Assembly (NCBI GenBank): GCA_020024915.1
Contig: JAHHSZ010000023.1
Location: 1-20,307, forward strand
DNA length: 20,307 nucleotides
Reading direction: 5' to 3'
DNA from: Fusobacterium sp.
GTDB lineage: Bacteria > Fusobacteriota > Fusobacteriia > Fusobacteriales > Fusobacteriaceae
A program made the position numbers and the translations under genes. Positions 8,287 to 15,663 of the stretch are shown here, piece after piece (position 1 is the first letter of the stretch; each line of letters begins with the position of its first letter). The notes under the pieces are model-generated. The model was not told the DNA's origin and did no database searches. It saw nothing but the letters and a program-made list of their open reading frames with translations.

Positions 8287-8349
8287 ATGAAGATGAAAAG
8301 TCTAAAGTTTTTGGTAAAAACTTTAGACAATATAAAGAAGAAATCGTAA
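8287..8349 (+). CDS. Candidate 20-residue cationic peptide reading frame (uncertain)
   Basis: The frame ATG 8287 to TAA 8347-8349 encodes a lysine-rich peptide beginning MKMKSLKFLVKTLD and ending IKKKS. It alternates hydrophobic and basic residues as an amphipathic helix would. It is entirely overlaid by the 13-bp inverted repeat at 8300-8328 and has no convincing ribosome binding site. It could be a leader peptide, a gene remnant, or chance in AT-rich DNA. Confidence 0.15.
   Translation: MKMKSLKFLVKTLDNIKKKS
8300..8328. repeat. Perfect 13-bp inverted repeat with 3-base loop
   Basis: GTCTAAAGTTTTT (8300-8312), loop GGT, AAAAACTTTAGAC (8316-8328). It lies 56 bases after the oxidoreductase stop and about 90 bases before the symporter start. 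No T-run follows on the plus strand, so it is not an ordinary intrinsic terminator. Possible roles are an operator, an mRNA processing or stabilising hairpin, or a transcription attenuator that lowers symporter expression relative to the upstream genes. Confidence 0.85.
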
Positions 8350-8420
8350 AAAGCAAGGATCTTTCAGATTAATTGTAATAGTTTTAAATCAGCTAATATA
8401 AAATAAGGGAGTAGATTAAG

Positions 8421-9770
8421 ATGTTAAGTTTAAAATTAAAAGTTTCATATGGGATCGGAGCTTTTGGAAAAGATTTGGCATGTGCAATTATATACACATT
8501 TTTAATGTACTATTTGACTGATGTAATTGGATTAGTTCCAGCATTTGTAGGAACATTATTTTTGGTTGCTAGATTATGGGATGCTATAAATGATCCAATG
8601 ATGGGTATGATTGTTGATAATACTAGAAGTAAATGGGGAAAATTTAGACCATGGATACTTATAGGGAGCCTTTTAAATGCATTTGTAATAGTTGCTATGT
8701 TTTTTAAGCCTGATGGATTAGAAGGAAAAATGTTATATGTATACATATCTATCATGTATATATTATGGGGAATGACATATACTATTATGGATATTCCATT
8801 TTGGTCTATGATACCAGCTTTAACAAGTAATAAAAAAGAAAGAGAAGAAATTGTAGTGATACCAAAAATATTTGCTCTTGTTGCGTGGCTCGGATTAGGA
8901 AGTTTTGGATTGCCAATTATAGGAATGCTGGGTAAGGGTAACGAAATAAAAGGGTTTAGAATATTGTCAATAATAATATCAGTGATATTTTTTATTACAG
9001 CTATTATCACATTTTTATATGTAAAAGAAAATAAAATCAGTAATGATAAGACCCCAAAAGTTAATTTAAAAGATACATTTAGGCTTATTACAAAAAATGA
9101 TCAATTGGTGGCACTATTATCAGCAGTTTTAGTTTATAATTTAGTGGGGCAAATTTCCGGTGGTGTGTCAATTTATTACTTTAAATACATAGTAGGAAAA
9201 GAAAATCTTTTTGGAGTATTTACAGGATTTTCATTAATTGCTCAAATAGTAGCACTTACAGCTTTTCCAATGCTAAGTAGTAAAATTGGAAGGAAAAAAG
9301 TATTCTTTTTTGCTTGTATTCTTCCAGTATTAGGGTATGGATTATTATATATTACAGGAATTATTGCTCCTCAGAATGCGATATTTGTTGCATTGGCTGG
9401 AATTATAGGGAAAATAGGTTCTGGAATGTCAATGGGACTTTCAACTGTAATGTTTGCAGATGTTGTTGATTATGGGGAATATAAATTTGGAACAAGAAAT
9501 GAGAGTGTAATTTTTTCTGTCCAAACTTTACTTGTAAAATCATCATCTGCAGTGAGTGGTTGGGCAATAGGAGTAGGGCTTTCATTAGTAGGATATGTGG
9601 CTAATGCACAACAAACACCTATGGCGTTATTAGGAATAAAAAGCTTTATGATATTTTGCCCTATGATATTTTCCATGCTTGGATATGTAATCTATAAAAA
9701 ATACTATAAATTGCATGATGAATATTATGATGAGATAATAAAAGAACTAGAAAGTAGAAAAAATAAATAA
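8421..9770 (+). CDS. GPH-family (MelB-like) sugar:cation symporter
   Basis: This 449-residue membrane protein has about twelve hydrophobic segments. GPH (glycoside-pentoside-hexuronide) hallmarks are visible: near the N-terminus KVSYGIGAFGKDLACAIIYTFLMYYLTDVIGL, then LFLVARLWDAINDPMMGMIVDNTRSKWGKFRPWIL, whose acidic residues and R-x-K-x-G-x-x-R-P-W pattern correspond to the cation-site and loop region of MelB. FADVVDYGEYKFGTRNESVIFS in the C-terminal half is also family-typical. It would co-import a glycoside with Na+ or H+. The locus thus has a second uptake route beside the ABC importer, perhaps for the same or a related galactoside. AAGGGAG (8405-8411) precedes the start. It is the last gene before the terminator at 9824. 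Confidence 0.92.
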   Translation: MLSLKLKVSYGIGAFGKDLACAIIYTFLMYYLTDVIGLVPAFVGTLFLVARLWDAINDPMMGMIVDNTRSKWGKFRPWILIGSLLNAFVIVAMFFKPDGLEGKMLYVYISIMYILWGMTYTIMDIPFWSMIPALTSNKKEREEIVVIPKIFALVAWLGLGSFGLPIIGMLGKGNEIKGFRILSIIISVIFFITAIITFLYVKENKISNDKTPKVNLKDTFRLITKNDQLVALLSAVLVYNLVGQISGGVSIYYFKYIVGKENLFGVFTGFSLIAQIVALTAFPMLSSKIGRKKVFFFACILPVLGYGLLYITGIIAPQNAIFVALAGIIGKIGSGMSMGLSTVMFADVVDYGEYKFGTRNESVIFSVQTLLVKSSSAVSGWAIGVGLSLVGYVANAQQTPMALLGIKSFMIFCPMIFSMLGYVIYKKYYKLHDEYYDEIIKELESRKNK

Positions 9771-9823
9771 ATGTACCTAAATATTAATAATTTTAGTGGA
9801 GAAATGAAAGAGTTTTTTAACAT

Positions 9824-9882
9824 AATAGGCAAGGAGTCACCCACCTTGATAGGGGGTGTGACGAATTGTCCTATTGTTTTTT
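9824..9882 (+). terminator. Rho-independent terminator of the beta-galactoside operon
   Basis: AATAGG (9824-9829) pairs with CCTATT (9870-9875). Internal CAA/TTG and GTCAC (9836-9840)/GTGAC (9858-9862) pairing extends the stem, and G then six T follow. It begins about 54 bases after the symporter stop. Confidence 0.8.
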
Positions 9883-9893
9883 AGAGAATAAAG

Positions 9894-10056
9894 TGATATA
9901 CTTAAATCAGAGGAGCAAGGACATAAGAATAAACAGTTTAAAAATAAAAAGAACTGTAGGAACTGTGGGGATAGTTTGGGAGATACAGTTGGCTAACAAA
10001 AGCAACTACTTCCCAAGAAGCTCTCACTTCAAAAATTACAAAGTGGAGAGGTTCAC
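9894..10056 (+). mobile_element. Decayed miniature IS200/IS605-type element, copy A (tnpB lost)
   Basis: Bases 9941-10030 match the reverse complement of the second copy near 18326-18450 at 82 of 90 positions counted by eye. Bases 9909-9939 match the 31 bases just upstream of the tnpB-fragment start in copy B (18584-18614) at 25 of 31 positions. The copy thus looks like a left-end piece joined directly to a right-end piece, with tnpB deleted. The right end finishes in a hairpin (CTCTCACTT/AAGTGGAGAG with one bulge) followed by GTTCAC (10051-10056). The left boundary is uncertain. It lies between the operon terminator and the GntR gene. The 81-codon frame starting at TTG 9866 across it has no coding support. 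Confidence 0.65.
9941..10056 (+). ncRNA. Putative orphan omega-RNA (TnpB guide RNA) scaffold, copy A
   Basis: In IS200/IS605 elements the right end is transcribed as a guide RNA for TnpB, and the bases just outside the element serve as the guide. This block can form TTGGGA/TCCCAA and AGTTG/CAACT stems and a small CTGTAG-GAA-CTGTGG stem using G-U pairs. It ends in a hairpin plus TTCAC. The adjoining 'guide' would begin ATCAAAAATGTGTGTT. No intact TnpB is in the window and no expression evidence exists, so this is inference from structure and position. Confidence 0.35.
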
Positions 10057-10107
10057 ATCAAAAATGTGTGTTACTATTAATTTAGAAATAAAAAAAGGAC
10101 TAAAGAT

Positions 10108-10860
10108 ATGAAGGAAGGGAAAATGCTATTAGGAAAAGAAAGAATTCCTCTCTATTGTCAATTAGCTGAGATAATAATAAATGAGATAGAGAGCAAAGGA
10201 TTAAAAGAGAATGATCAATTATCCACTGAAAAGGAGTATTGTGAAAAATATAAATTGAGTAGAGCCACAGTTAGACAAGCAATAAACTATCTAGAGAAAA
10301 AAGGATATGTATACAAGGTACAGGGAAGTGGAACTTTTGTTTCAGCAAGACGTCTTAAGCAGAAGTTGTTAAAGTTTTATAGCTTTAGTGAAGAGATGAA
10401 AAAACAGGGGAAAAATCCAGAATCAAAGATACTTTCTTTAAAAACAATAGAGGGTAATGAGAAGATTTTAAAAGAGCTTAACTTGGAGAAGGGAGAAAAG
10501 GTTCTTGAGTTAGTGAGATTGAGACTTGCAGATGGTGAAGAGATAATGTATGAAAAAACATATCTTCCATATAAGAAATTTCCAGATTTAATAAAGAAAG
10601 ATTTAACTGATAACTCCTTATATGGCATTCTTCAAAGTAGATATAAGATGGTTTTTACAAAAGCCACAGAGAGATTTTCAGTAGGGATTTCAGATAAAAA
10701 GGTTTCAGCCTCTCTTTTGATACCTCAAAATACACCAGTCATAAATCTTCAAAGATGGACATATGTAGGACTAGAGATAATCGAGTATACAATAAGCTCT
10801 GTAAGAGGAGATAGATTTGAATTTGAGGTGGAGTTAGAGGGAGAGAGCAGTAGATTATAG
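10108..10860 (+). CDS. GntR-family transcriptional regulator with UTRA sensor domain
   Basis: Of 250 residues, about 8-75 form the winged helix-turn-helix: PLYCQLAEIIINEIE, then the recognition region LSTEKEYCEKYKLSRATVRQAINYLEKKGYVYKVQGSGTFV. A UTRA ligand-binding domain of the HutC/NagR/FarR type follows (LKFYSFSEEMKKQGKNPESKIL ... EKVLELVRLRLADGEEIMYEKTYLP ... RWTYVGLEIIEYTISSVRGDRFEFEVEL). Relatives repress sugar genes until a sugar or sugar phosphate binds. Position directly after the beta-galactoside operon suggests it controls the 896 promoter. Two starts are possible: ATG 10108 (AAGGA at 10095-10099) and ATG 10123 (AGGAAGG at 10112-10118). The second gives the more usual short N-terminus MLLGKERIPLY. 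A copy of an IS remnant lies just upstream and may have supplied or replaced its promoter. Confidence 0.93.
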   Translation: MKEGKMLLGKERIPLYCQLAEIIINEIESKGLKENDQLSTEKEYCEKYKLSRATVRQAINYLEKKGYVYKVQGSGTFVSARRLKQKLLKFYSFSEEMKKQGKNPESKILSLKTIEGNEKILKELNLEKGEKVLELVRLRLADGEEIMYEKTYLPYKKFPDLIKKDLTDNSLYGILQSRYKMVFTKATERFSVGISDKKVSASLLIPQNTPVINLQRWTYVGLEIIEYTISSVRGDRFEFEVELEGESSRL

Positions 10861-10892
10861 TATAATGTTTCAAATAAAAAATATTAAAATAA

Positions 10893-10934
10893 GAGGAGTT
10901 TACACTGTTTTATTGTAGACTCCTTTATATTTTA
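10893..10934 (+). terminator. Terminator after the GntR gene
   Basis: AGGAGTTTACA (10894-10904) pairs with TGTAGACTCCT (10914-10924), an 11-bp stem with one G-U pair and a 9-base loop. The tail TTATATTTT is T-rich but interrupted, so termination may be incomplete. Confidence 0.7.
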
Positions 10935-11001
10935 CTCAAGAAAATTGTAGACTTATAAAATATTTATCAAGGACTAAAGCTGTCATTGAATTAAATAAAT
11001 G

Positions 11002-11030
11002 TTGATAAAACACGTATTTTTTGGTATAAT
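11002..11030 (+). promoter_or_regulatory. Extended -10 promoter of the SNF2 gene pair
   Basis: TTGATA (11002-11007), 17-base spacer, perfect TATAAT (11025-11030) preceded by TGG (11022-11024), an extended -10 element. It lies about 40 bases before the SNF2 start codon. Nothing else was recognised in 10935-11071. Confidence 0.85.
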
Positions 11031-11071
11031 ATACTCTGAATAAAAATAAAAATGGTAAGGATAGATAGATT

Positions 11072-13813
11072 ATGAGCTTAAAAAAAATGGATAATTTGCT
11101 AAAAAATATTTTTTTTATGTTAAAAATAGATGAAAAAGGAGCCTATGTTCTTCCAGTGTATGCTGACGGAAGTGTAGCAGAAAATTTAGAAGTAGATGAA
11201 GATTCTAAAGATGTAACTAGTCAGATTTTAACATATATTAAGGGAGTGAAAGAGGATAGTTTTTTCATAGATTGGGAAAAGGAGTATGAAGAGGCATATC
11301 TGAATGAGCACTCAGATCTAATAGAATATTTGATTGACAATCCTAAGTTTGTAAATGAAAAGATGGAAGTACTCAAATGGATAAAAAGGGATAATAATTT
11401 ATCATTAATTATAAAAGAGAAGGAAAATGGCAATACTGTCCTTACAACAGAACTTCTATTAAATGATTCTATTACAGAATTTATGATAATCAATGAGGAT
11501 CTTATTTTAGCTGATAATACTTTTTATATAATAGATATGGAGAGTAATGATTTTCATACTTTGAAGGAGTTAGTTGGAACTATTGATGAATCAGGATTAG
11601 AAAATTTTCTAACTTTGACAATTAAGTATTTTAAGAATATAGAGATAGAGTATAAAGATTACAAAATAGTAACAGGGGAAAAACATGTTCCTAATCCACA
11701 AATTATAATAGAAAAAATTTCTCATGATAATAGCCTTTACTTACAAGTAACTTTAATTATTTCAAGTATGCATTATGATTTTTTAAAGGATCATGATATA
11801 GAGCAAGTAGCAATAGTTAATAATCTTGAGAAAAAAATATCTATTTGTAAAATAGATATTAGTAGAATATCTGAAGCTGTAGAAGATATTATAAAATTAT
11901 TAACTAAAGAACAAAAAAATTTAAAAGTGAGAGCTGGATATTATTTAGATGAAAGTAATTTAATTATAATACAGGAAAAACTAGCTAAAGAGTTTATTAT
12001 GAAAGATCTATTACAATTGGCAGCTAAGTATAAGGTAATAGGAACAGATAAGCTTAGAAAGTATAATATAAAGGCTGTAAAGCCAAAGGTAATAGGAAAT
12101 TTTAGCCATTCAATAGATTTTTTAGAGGGAGAGATAGAGCTAGAGATTGAGGGAGAAAAGTTTTCTATATTAGATGTTCTTTCATCTTACAAGAAGGATT
12201 CATATATTATGTTAAGTGACGGAACAAGTGCCTTAATTAATAAGAAATATATAGAGAAGTTGGAGAGAATTTTTAAGGATAATGATAGACAAAAAGTTAG
12301 ACTCTCATTTTTTGATCTACCACTAGTAGAAGAGTTGATTGAAGATAAAATTTTCTCTGAAGAGATGAATAAAAGTAGGGAATTTTTTAAGGGAATTAAC
12401 AATATAAATAACTATAATATAGAGACACCAAAGATAAAAGCTCAATTGAGAGAGTACCAAGAGTACGGATATAAATGGTTATCTTATTTGATGGACAACA
12501 ATTTAGGTGGGTGTCTTGCAGATGATATGGGACTTGGAAAGACTCTTCAAGCAATAGCAGTTTTAACGAGATTACATGAGAAGAAAGGAACTAAAAGTTT
12601 AGTAGTAATGCCTAAATCTCTAGTGTATAATTGGGAAAGTGAGATAAAGAAATTTAGTCCTAGGTTAAAGGTTGGAATATACTATGGAAACTTTAGAAAT
12701 GGAGATATTATAAAGAAAAATAGTGTTATTTTAACTACTTATGGAACTATTAGAAATGATATTGAAACAATAAAGGAATATTTTTTTGATGCAGTAATTT
12801 TAGATGAATCTCAGAATATAAAAAATGTAAACGCTCAAACAACAAAAGCTATAATGCTTTTAAATACAAGACATAGAATTGCTTTAAGTGGAACACCTAT
12901 TGAGAATAACTTAAGTGAGTTATACTCTCTATTTAGATTTTTAAATCCCTCTATGTTTGGAACTTTAGAGGAGTTTAATAACTGTTATGCAATTCCAATT
13001 CAAAGGGAGAATGATAGAGAGGCAATAGAAGAGTTAAAGAAGAAGGTATACCCATTTATCTTAAGAAGAATAAAGAAAGATGTTTTAAAGGATCTACCAG
13101 ATAAAATAGAAAAAACTATGTATATAGAGATGAATCCTGACCAGAAGAAACTTTATGACGAGAGAAGAAATTACTACTATAAAATGGTACACTCTCAAAT
13201 AAAAGAGAATGGAATAGGAAAAACACAATTCTTTATATTACAAGCTTTAAATGAATTAAGACAGATAACGAGCTGTCCAGAGGTAAAAAGTATAGGAGTA
13301 ACTTCGAGTAAAAGAGAGGTTTTAATAAATAATATTGTTGAGGCTGTGGAGAATGGACATAAAGTTTTAGTTTTTACAAACTATATTAACTCTATAAATA
13401 ACATCTGTGAAGACTTGAAAAAATATGATATTAAATATCTTTCTATGAGTGGAAGTACAAAGGATAGGCAGTTATTAGTAGATAAATTCCAAAAGGACAA
13501 CAAATATAAAGTTTTTGTTATGACACTGAAAACAGGTGGAGTTGGATTAAATCTAACTGCTGCTGATACAATTTTTATCTATGATCCTTGGTGGAATAAG
13601 ACAGTAGAAAATCAAGCAATAGATAGAGCTTATAGATTGGGGCAAGATAGAACAGTTTTTTCATATAAATTGATACTGAAGGATACAATTGAAGAGAAGA
13701 TTCTTCAACTACAAGAATCAAAAATAAAACTGCTAGATAATTTGATATCTGAAGATAGTGCTACTTTAAAGAGTTTAACTGAAAAAGATATTGAATTTAT
13801 CTTAGGAGAATAA
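11072..13813 (+). CDS. SNF2-family DNA-dependent ATPase/helicase-like protein
   Basis: Of 913 residues, the first ~460 are of unclear fold, acidic and lysine-rich, matching at best the SNF2-associated region of bacterial SNF2 proteins. The motor follows: QLREYQEYGYKWL, Walker A DDMGLGKT with K490, DESQ box at 578-581, motif III SGTPIENNLSELYSLFRFLNP from 606, FILRRIKKDVLKDLP. The second RecA lobe has VFTNYINSINNICEDL, MTLKTGGVGLNLTAADTIFIYDPWWN, and motif VI QAIDRAYRLGQ at 848-858. Such motors translocate on double-stranded DNA and remodel protein-DNA complexes rather than unwinding. Unlike many Firmicute relatives, no CxC...CxxH SWIM zinc finger is visible. AAGGA (11057-11061) precedes the start. 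Its partner gene begins 18 bases after its stop. Precise function is unknown: repair, replication support and defence are all possible. Confidence 0.92.
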   Translation: MSLKKMDNLLKNIFFMLKIDEKGAYVLPVYADGSVAENLEVDEDSKDVTSQILTYIKGVKEDSFFIDWEKEYEEAYLNEHSDLIEYLIDNPKFVNEKMEVLKWIKRDNNLSLIIKEKENGNTVLTTELLLNDSITEFMIINEDLILADNTFYIIDMESNDFHTLKELVGTIDESGLENFLTLTIKYFKNIEIEYKDYKIVTGEKHVPNPQIIIEKISHDNSLYLQVTLIISSMHYDFLKDHDIEQVAIVNNLEKKISICKIDISRISEAVEDIIKLLTKEQKNLKVRAGYYLDESNLIIIQEKLAKEFIMKDLLQLAAKYKVIGTDKLRKYNIKAVKPKVIGNFSHSIDFLEGEIELEIEGEKFSILDVLSSYKKDSYIMLSDGTSALINKKYIEKLERIFKDNDRQKVRLSFFDLPLVEELIEDKIFSEEMNKSREFFKGINNINNYNIETPKIKAQLREYQEYGYKWLSYLMDNNLGGCLADDMGLGKTLQAIAVLTRLHEKKGTKSLVVMPKSLVYNWESEIKKFSPRLKVGIYYGNFRNGDIIKKNSVILTTYGTIRNDIETIKEYFFDAVILDESQNIKNVNAQTTKAIMLLNTRHRIALSGTPIENNLSELYSLFRFLNPSMFGTLEEFNNCYAIPIQRENDREAIEELKKKVYPFILRRIKKDVLKDLPDKIEKTMYIEMNPDQKKLYDERRNYYYKMVHSQIKENGIGKTQFFILQALNELRQITSCPEVKSIGVTSSKREVLINNIVEAVENGHKVLVFTNYINSINNICEDLKKYDIKYLSMSGSTKDRQLLVDKFQKDNKYKVFVMTLKTGGVGLNLTAADTIFIYDPWWNKTVENQAIDRAYRLGQDRTVFSYKLILKDTIEEKILQLQESKIKLLDNLISEDSATLKSLTEKDIEFILGE

Positions 13814-13831
13814 AAATTTTAGGGAGAAAAA

Positions 13832-15595
13832 ATGGCGATAAGTAAAGATAGGTTTAGGGAAGCTTTAAATGAGTTTTATTCTAAAGAAATTTTATTTAAA
13901 CTTTATACAAAGTATTTTTTAGAGTGGATAGCTGAAGGATATATAGGGAGTAACCTTGGATTATTTGAGATATCTTTAATAAGTGAAAATAGTAATAAAC
14001 AAACTTTTTTAGACTTATTGGAGCAATTTTATCTGAAAGAGGAGATATTCTGTGCTATCTATGAGAGATTGGATAATGATGTTAAAGAGGTTTTTGAAGA
14101 GGTAGCTTGGAAGGGAAAATTCTATATCTCTAATAAAGAAAGATATTTAAAATTGGAAAATAATTATGATTTAAATAAAGATTTACAAGATAAATTCCTG
14201 TTTTTTAAGGCAGAGAGAGACAATAAAAAAGGGGAGTACCTTTATTTAGATTATGATATATTGAGAGTTATAAGAAGATTTATGAAAAATAAACCAGAAG
14301 AGTACAGTATTATAGCTCAAAGTGCAGTAGAATCTACTTTAGTGAATAATAATGAAAAAGAATTAATAGAAAATTTAAAAATGTATTTTGAGTTTTATTC
14401 TCAAGGGGGAATAAAATTATCAAGTAGTGCTAAGATTTTGAAAGAGTCTAAGTTAAATATGAAAAAATACTGCAATATAAGTGAGTATTATGAAGATTCA
14501 AAGGATTTGGACTACCTTAAAACAGAGACAATTGCTCTTTTCTTCTTTTTGGTTAAAGAGAGATATATTGATGAAAACTATTTTAAAATTTCAAATATAA
14601 AAAATATAGTGAATGACTTCTTGAGTGGAGAGTTAATAAAAGAGGAAAACTATCACTATACATCGCTTTATCTCAACTACCTAAAGGGTGTAAAGAACAT
14701 TTGGAAATCTAAAGAGGAGATAAAAAGAGGATTAACTACAATCAAAAATATACTTAATGAGATATCTAATGGAAAAGTTGTAAGTGTAGATAATCTTATC
14801 AAGTCAATATTGTATAGAGATGAGTTTATAGAGATAATAGATGTGAAAGATGCATATGACTATATCTATATCAACGAAGCTAACTATGAAAGAACAAAAA
14901 TTTTGAATTATGAAAAATATCAGATGTATGTTGTAATTCCATTTATTAAATCTGTACTGTTTATCTTGGGAGTTTTAGGAGTTTTAGAGATATATTACGA
15001 TTATCCATCTATAAATAATTCACTGTACTTAAAAAATGGATATTTAAGTAAGTTTGATGGAATAAAATATATCAAATTTACAGAACTAGGAGAGTACTGC
15101 TTTGATAGAATAGAAGAGTATGATTTCAAGAATACTAAAGAAGATGGAGAGGTTATTTTAGATGAAGATAGATTGATAGCAACTGTTGTTGGAGATGCTC
15201 CAGTAAAGACAATGTTCTTAGAGAGAGTTTCGCAAAAAATAGCTGTAAATAAGTTTAAATTTAATAAGGAGAGTTTCTTAAAAGGAATAAGTAGTTCCAA
15301 AGAGATTCAAGATAGAATAAATGAGTTTTATTCTAAGATTACACCAGAACCTTTTCAAATATGGGTGGAGTTTTTTGGAGATCTTTTAGAGAAGAGTAGT
15401 GCAATAAAAGCTGATAACCAGTTTGTAGTATTAAAACTAAAAAATGATAAAGAGCTTATAAAGACTATTACAAAAGATGAGAGATTTAAACCACTTATGT
15501 TAAAGGGAGAGGATTTTCATCTGTTGATAAAGAGTGAAAATGTAACAGAAGTTGTCAGTTTATTCAAAGAGCATGGATATTATGTAAATTTTTAA
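13832..15595 (+). CDS. Uncharacterised 587-residue partner of the SNF2 ATPase; C-terminus XPB-N/Helicase_C_3-like
   Basis: No enzyme motif is recognised. The protein is lysine/glutamate/tyrosine-rich and predicted largely helical, with no signal peptide or membrane segment and only three cysteines, so it is not a SWIM protein. Residues ~505-587 run EPFQIWVEFFGDLLEKSSAI, VVLKLKNDKELIKTITKDERFKPLML, DFHLLIKSENVTEVVSLFKEHGYYV. This has the strand pattern and the 'x-L-x-x-I-x-x-D-x-R-F-x-P-L ... L-x-x-x-G-Y' layout of the XPB-N-terminal-like domain in helicase-associated (Helicase_C_3) proteins; that match is by eye. TTTAGGGAG (13818-13826) precedes the start, 18 bases after the SNF2 stop, so the two are co-transcribed. 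Likely an accessory DNA-binding or motor-regulating subunit (inference). Confidence 0.85.
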   Translation: MAISKDRFREALNEFYSKEILFKLYTKYFLEWIAEGYIGSNLGLFEISLISENSNKQTFLDLLEQFYLKEEIFCAIYERLDNDVKEVFEEVAWKGKFYISNKERYLKLENNYDLNKDLQDKFLFFKAERDNKKGEYLYLDYDILRVIRRFMKNKPEEYSIIAQSAVESTLVNNNEKELIENLKMYFEFYSQGGIKLSSSAKILKESKLNMKKYCNISEYYEDSKDLDYLKTETIALFFFLVKERYIDENYFKISNIKNIVNDFLSGELIKEENYHYTSLYLNYLKGVKNIWKSKEEIKRGLTTIKNILNEISNGKVVSVDNLIKSILYRDEFIEIIDVKDAYDYIYINEANYERTKILNYEKYQMYVVIPFIKSVLFILGVLGVLEIYYDYPSINNSLYLKNGYLSKFDGIKYIKFTELGEYCFDRIEEYDFKNTKEDGEVILDEDRLIATVVGDAPVKTMFLERVSQKIAVNKFKFNKESFLKGISSSKEIQDRINEFYSKITPEPFQIWVEFFGDLLEKSSAIKADNQFVVLKLKNDKELIKTITKDERFKPLMLKGEDFHLLIKSENVTEVVSLFKEHGYYVNF

Positions 15596-15614
15596 AATGA
15601 ATAAATATTTTAAT

Positions 15615-15662
15615 AAAAAAGGATAGAGAGAAGTTTAAACTTCAATCTATCCTCTTGTTTTT
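15615..15662. terminator. Bidirectional terminator between convergent genes
   Basis: GGATAGA (15621-15627) pairs with TCTATCC (15646-15652), with GAAGTTT/AAACTTC inside. Plus-strand transcripts meet TCTTGTTTTT after the stem. Minus-strand transcripts meet TTTTTT, the complement of AAAAAA at 15615-15620. It serves both the SNF2 pair and the Mrp gene. Confidence 0.9.
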
Positions 15663-15663
15663 A

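Noticed and set aside
8373..8402. Possible promoter TTGTAA-18-TATAAA before the symporter gene
   Set aside because: Transcription would begin at about 8409, inside the ribosome binding site (8405-8411), so it would not give an efficient mRNA for that gene.
10052..10085. Possible GntR promoter TTCACA-17-TATTAA at the end of the IS remnant
   Set aside because: Both boxes match consensus only partly; kept as a possibility in the GntR entry but not called as a feature.
9866..10111. 81-codon open frame starting at TTG
   Set aside because: Begins inside the operon terminator, crosses the IS remnant and its structured right end, and has no ribosome site; it is non-coding sequence that happens to lack stops.
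10913..10954. Direct repeat ATTGTAGACT (10913-10922 and 10945-10954)
   Set aside because: The first copy is part of the terminator stem; ten AT-rich bases repeated once is weak evidence of a regulatory site.
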